This document shows, piece by piece, positions 5,733 through 7,768 of a DNA stretch of 7,768 nucleotides. The DNA is taken from the NCBI GenBank assembly GCA_017439615.1, contig JAFSIU010000160.1, forward strand, positions 1-7,768, in the 5' to 3' direction. The notes under the pieces were generated by a model. It was not told the DNA's origin. It did not search any database and saw nothing but the letters and a program-made list of their open reading frames with translations. The DNA comes from Bacillota bacterium (lineage in GTDB: Bacteria; Bacillota; Dehalobacteriia; UBA4068). Position 1 is the first letter of the stretch; every line of letters begins with the position of its first letter. A program made the position numbers and the translations under genes.

Positions 5733-6548
5733 ATGCCGAAAATCATTGAAATAAAAGATATTGCTTCTCAGGAGCTTGATATATTCGCCCGTTTGACCGA
5801 GGCGCAGCTGCGCAACAAAAAAGAAGAAGAAAAAGGTATTTTCATTGCCGAAAGTCCCAAGGTCATTCGCCGTGCACTCAATGCCGGCTATGAGCCGATT
5901 GCATTTCTGATGGAACGCAGGCATATTGAAGGTGATGCCGGAGATATTTTGACTCGCTGTCGGGATATTCCTGTTTATACTGCTGAAAGAGAGCTTTTAT
6001 GCAGTCTGACAGGCTACGAACTGACGCGAGGTGTTTTGTGCGCCATGCGTCGCCCATTGCTGCCTGAAATTGATGCTCTTTGTGTTGATGCCCGCCGCAT
6101 TGTTGTTCTGGAGAATATTGCCGACAGCACCAATATCGGCGCTGTTTTCCGTTCTGCTGCTGCATTGAATATAGATGCCGTGCTGCTGACAGAAGGCTGC
6201 TGCGATCCATTGAATCGACGTGCGGTGAGAGTGAGCATGGGAACTGTTTTTCAGGTGCCATGGACACGTATTGAGGGCTGGCCTGCGCAAGGTGTTGAAA
6301 AGCTGCATAAGCTGGGATTTAAAACCGCTGCTATGGCCTTAAATGATGACTCGGTATCCATTGATGATGAAGCTCTGGCAGCAGAGGGAAAGCTGGCCAT
6401 TGTTCTGGGCACTGAGGGTGATGGACTTTGTGCTGCCACCATTGCCGAATGTGATTATACCGTACGCATACCAATGGCACACGGAGTGGATTCACTGAAT
6501 GTTGCCGCAGCAGGTGCGGTTGCCTTTTGGCAGCTGCGTGTAAAATAA
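5733..6548 (+). CDS. TrmH/SpoU-family RNA 2'-O-methyltransferase
   Basis: A 271-residue cytoplasmic enzyme of the SPOUT superfamily that should transfer a methyl group from AdoMet to a ribose 2'-hydroxyl in rRNA or tRNA. The N-terminal part (about 1-110) is the small RNA-binding domain, with GIFIAESPKVIRRALNAG at 35-52. The C-terminal trefoil-knot domain has all three motifs: NIGAVFRSAAAL at 134-145 (Asn134, catalytic Arg140), LGTEGDGL at 225-232, and IPMAHGVDSLNVAAAGAV at 246-263. The segment PLNRRAVRVSMG at 159-170 also fits the family. Length is normal for the stand-alone two-domain type (YsgA/RlmB-like). It has its own promoter and terminator, so it is a single-gene unit. The modified nucleotide cannot be deduced from this sequence, so I give no gene symbol. 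Confidence 0.93.
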   Translation: MPKIIEIKDIASQELDIFARLTEAQLRNKKEEEKGIFIAESPKVIRRALNAGYEPIAFLMERRHIEGDAGDILTRCRDIPVYTAERELLCSLTGYELTRGVLCAMRRPLLPEIDALCVDARRIVVLENIADSTNIGAVFRSAAALNIDAVLLTEGCCDPLNRRAVRVSMGTVFQVPWTRIEGWPAQGVEKLHKLGFKTAAMALNDDSVSIDDEALAAEGKLAIVLGTEGDGLCAATIAECDYTVRIPMAHGVDSLNVAAAGAVAFWQLRVK

Positions 6549-6575
6549 GAAAAGCTATTTTGCATAATCTTCCAT

Positions 6576-6615
6576 AACAAGGAAAGAATATCAATATTCT
6601 TTCCTTGTTTTTTTT
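6576..6615 (+). terminator. Strong intrinsic terminator after the RNA methyltransferase gene
   Basis: A 15-bp perfect stem (6576-6590 with 6595-6609), loop TCAA, ends in a run of eight T (6608-6615). It begins 28 bases after the methyltransferase stop and ends only 25 bases before the bile salt hydrolase ATG. Confidence 0.9.
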
Positions 6616-6626
6616 GAGGTTTGTGA

Positions 6627-6635
6627 AAGGCGGAG
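6627..6635 (+). promoter_or_regulatory. Ribosome binding site of the bile salt hydrolase gene
   Basis: AAGGCGGAG, a near match to AAGGAGG, ends 5 bases before the ATG at 6641. This start puts Cys at position 2, which the enzyme needs as its N-terminal nucleophile after Met removal. It therefore excludes the longer open frame from 6605, whose first codons lie in the terminator. Confidence 0.85.
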
Positions 6636-6640
6636 AAGCT

Positions 6641-7615
6641 ATGTGCACGGCAGCAGGATATAAGGCGAAGGATTTTTATTTCGGCAGGACATTGGATAAT
6701 GATTTTTCCTATGGTGAGGAGATAGTGATAATCCCGAGAAGCTTTCCTTTGCATTTCCGTGCAGAAAAGGAAATGCTGCAGCATTATGCCATAATTGGCA
6801 TGGCTCATATTGCGGATGGCTATCCGCTTTTTTATGATGCGGTCAATGAAAAGGGACTGGCGATTGCAGGCTTGAATTTTGTCGGCAATGCCTGCTATCA
6901 GTCAAAGCAAGCAGGCAAAATAAATATCGCACAATTCGAGCTTATCCCATGGTTGCTTGCACAATGCGAGAATGTGAAATCGGCTGTTGATTTGTTGAAA
7001 GAAATAAATATCACTGATGCTGCCTTCAGCGAAGCCTTGCCGCCCGCGCAGCTGCATTGGCTGCTGGCGGATAAGGAGCAATGCGTGACTATTGAGGCTG
7101 TACGTGAAGGGTTGATGATATATGATAATACTGTCGGTGTTCTGACCAATAATCCGCCCTTTCCCGAGCAATTGAGCAGGATGAATGATTTTATGCAGTT
7201 ATCGCCGCTGCCGCCGGGGAATAGTTTTTCGGATAAGCTGCATTTTTCGCCATACAGTCGCGGTATGGGTGCTTTGGGCTTGCCGGGTGATTTATCCTCT
7301 GCATCCCGCTTTGTGCGTGCTGCCTTTGTGAAGCTGAATTCTGTGAGTGCAGATGATGAGCTATCCGGTGTAAGTCAGTTTTTTCATATTCTCGGCTCGG
7401 TCGAGCAGCAAAGAGGCTGCTGTATTCTGGAAAACGGAGGGCTGGAGCTGACACTTTATATCTCCTGCTGCAATACGGATAAGGGAATATATTATTATAA
7501 GACCTATGACAATCACGGGATAACAGCGGTGAATATGCATAAGGAGAATCTTGATGCGGAAAAGCTTGTTCATTATCCTTTATGTCAGGCTATGGAGATC
7601 AAAATACAGAATTAA
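6641..7615 (+). CDS. bsh: Choloylglycine hydrolase (conjugated bile salt hydrolase)
   Basis: A 324-residue Ntn-hydrolase that cleaves the amide bond of glycine- or taurine-conjugated bile acids, giving free bile acid and the amino acid. No signal peptide is visible, so it should be cytoplasmic. Removal of Met1 exposes the catalytic Cys2. By comparison with Clostridium perfringens choloylglycine hydrolase as I remember it, the active-site set is complete: Cys2, Arg16 and Asp19 (FGRTLDNDFSYGE), Asn79 (AGLNF), Asn170 (GVLTNNP) and Arg223 (ASRFVR). Asn79 favours a bile salt hydrolase over a penicillin V acylase, which typically has Tyr there. Length matches the family (about 315-330). The loop before LGLPGD contains S206-R207-G208, in the region reported to set glycine or taurine preference in lactobacilli. 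The gene starts 25 bases after a strong terminator and has no obvious promoter of its own. It implies life in an animal gut. Confidence 0.94.
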   Translation: MCTAAGYKAKDFYFGRTLDNDFSYGEEIVIIPRSFPLHFRAEKEMLQHYAIIGMAHIADGYPLFYDAVNEKGLAIAGLNFVGNACYQSKQAGKINIAQFELIPWLLAQCENVKSAVDLLKEINITDAAFSEALPPAQLHWLLADKEQCVTIEAVREGLMIYDNTVGVLTNNPPFPEQLSRMNDFMQLSPLPPGNSFSDKLHFSPYSRGMGALGLPGDLSSASRFVRAAFVKLNSVSADDELSGVSQFFHILGSVEQQRGCCILENGGLELTLYISCCNTDKGIYYYKTYDNHGITAVNMHKENLDAEKLVHYPLCQAMEIKIQN

Positions 7616-7656
7616 AAAAGAAGTCTCATTAAGGCAAGGCTTCATAAGACAGTTGC

Positions 7657-7688
7657 AAACGGCACAACCTCTTTGGGTTGTGCCGTTT
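7657..7688. other. Long perfect stem-loop downstream of bsh
   Basis: A 13-bp perfect stem (AAACGGCACAACC with its complement at 7676-7688) around the six-base loop TCTTTG. Neither strand has a U tract right after it, so it is not a classical terminator alone. It may protect the 3' end of the bsh transcript or act together with the next hairpin. Confidence 0.7.
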
Positions 7689-7689
7689 A

Positions 7690-7711
7690 AAAATCGGCAA
7701 AAGCCGATTTT
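7690..7711 (+). terminator. Second hairpin, probable terminator of bsh
   Basis: A 9-bp perfect stem, AAAATCGGC and GCCGATTTT, with loop AAAA, ending in four T. It starts one base after the preceding stem-loop. The U tract is short, so termination may rely on both hairpins. It could also serve a converging gene beyond the window. Confidence 0.6.
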
Positions 7712-7733
7712 ACGAATGTAGAAACTGACTTAT

Positions 7734-7768
7734 TTGACATAGATTAGCAGCAGAAAGATACCCTAACA
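7734..7768 (+). promoter_or_regulatory. Possible -35 box of a gene beyond the right edge
   Basis: A perfect TTGACA lies at 7734-7739. At a 17-base spacing the candidate -10 is GATACC, a poor match, so this is only a weak promoter candidate. I see no gene in 7712-7768. Confidence 0.2.

Noticed and set aside
6605..6640. Upstream start for the bile salt hydrolase
   Set aside because: It would begin within the terminator and bury the catalytic Cys, which must become N-terminal.
1..7768. CRISPR array, insertion sequence, tRNA, rRNA or phage genes
   Set aside because: No spaced direct repeats, transposase motifs, cloverleaf sequences or rRNA segments were seen on reading both strands.

Overview
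The window looks like chromosomal DNA of an anaerobic, probably gut-living member of the Bacillota. This is inferred from moderate GC, GGAGG-type ribosome binding sites, textbook sigma-A promoters, a cobalamin-dependent methionine synthase whose reactivation domain is a separate gene (common in Clostridia, Negativicutes and Thermotogae), and a bile salt hydrolase. Negativicutes is a tentative guess; the sequence alone does not fix the genus.

Layout. (1) Bases 1-3557, plus strand: the end of a methionine / one-carbon operon, metF (5' end outside the window), a stand-alone MetH reactivation-domain gene, and metH. metF and the reactivation gene overlap by one base, and metH follows 15 to 24 bases later. 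metH is broken in this sequence by one missing base near 1447; restoring it gives a continuous protein of about 800 residues. (2) A 34-bp perfect palindrome at 3640-3673 ends this operon and the one converging on it. (3) Bases 3692-4824, minus strand: two overlapping genes, each encoding half of a YeeE/YedE-type sulfur-compound (thiosulfate- or selenium-type) membrane transporter. They are read from an extended -10 promoter near 5030 through a leader of about 200 nt that contains a strong hairpin. (4) Bases 5129-5586, minus strand: a small single-span membrane protein of unknown function with its own consensus promoter, a long 3' UTR and a terminator. (5) Bases 5676-6615, plus strand: a TrmH/SpoU-family RNA 2'-O-methyltransferase with a perfect TTGACA-N17-TATAAT promoter and its own terminator. 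(6) Bases 6641-7615, plus strand: a complete bile salt hydrolase with all expected catalytic residues, starting just downstream of the preceding terminator. (7) Bases 7616-7768: two back-to-back hairpins and no gene.

How the parts fit. MetF makes 5-methyl-THF, MetH uses it to methylate homocysteine, and the middle gene should reactivate oxidised cobalamin on MetH. The YeeE/YedE pair probably imports a reduced sulfur (or selenium) species, and the bile salt hydrolase releases glycine or taurine from conjugated bile acids. A shared sulfur theme is possible, but these are separate transcription units and the link is inference. I found no mobile element, CRISPR array, tRNA or rRNA, and no clearly new multi-gene system. 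The items most worth a second look are the metH frameshift, the half-and-half transporter with its long leader, the small membrane protein, and the promoter question for the bile salt hydrolase.
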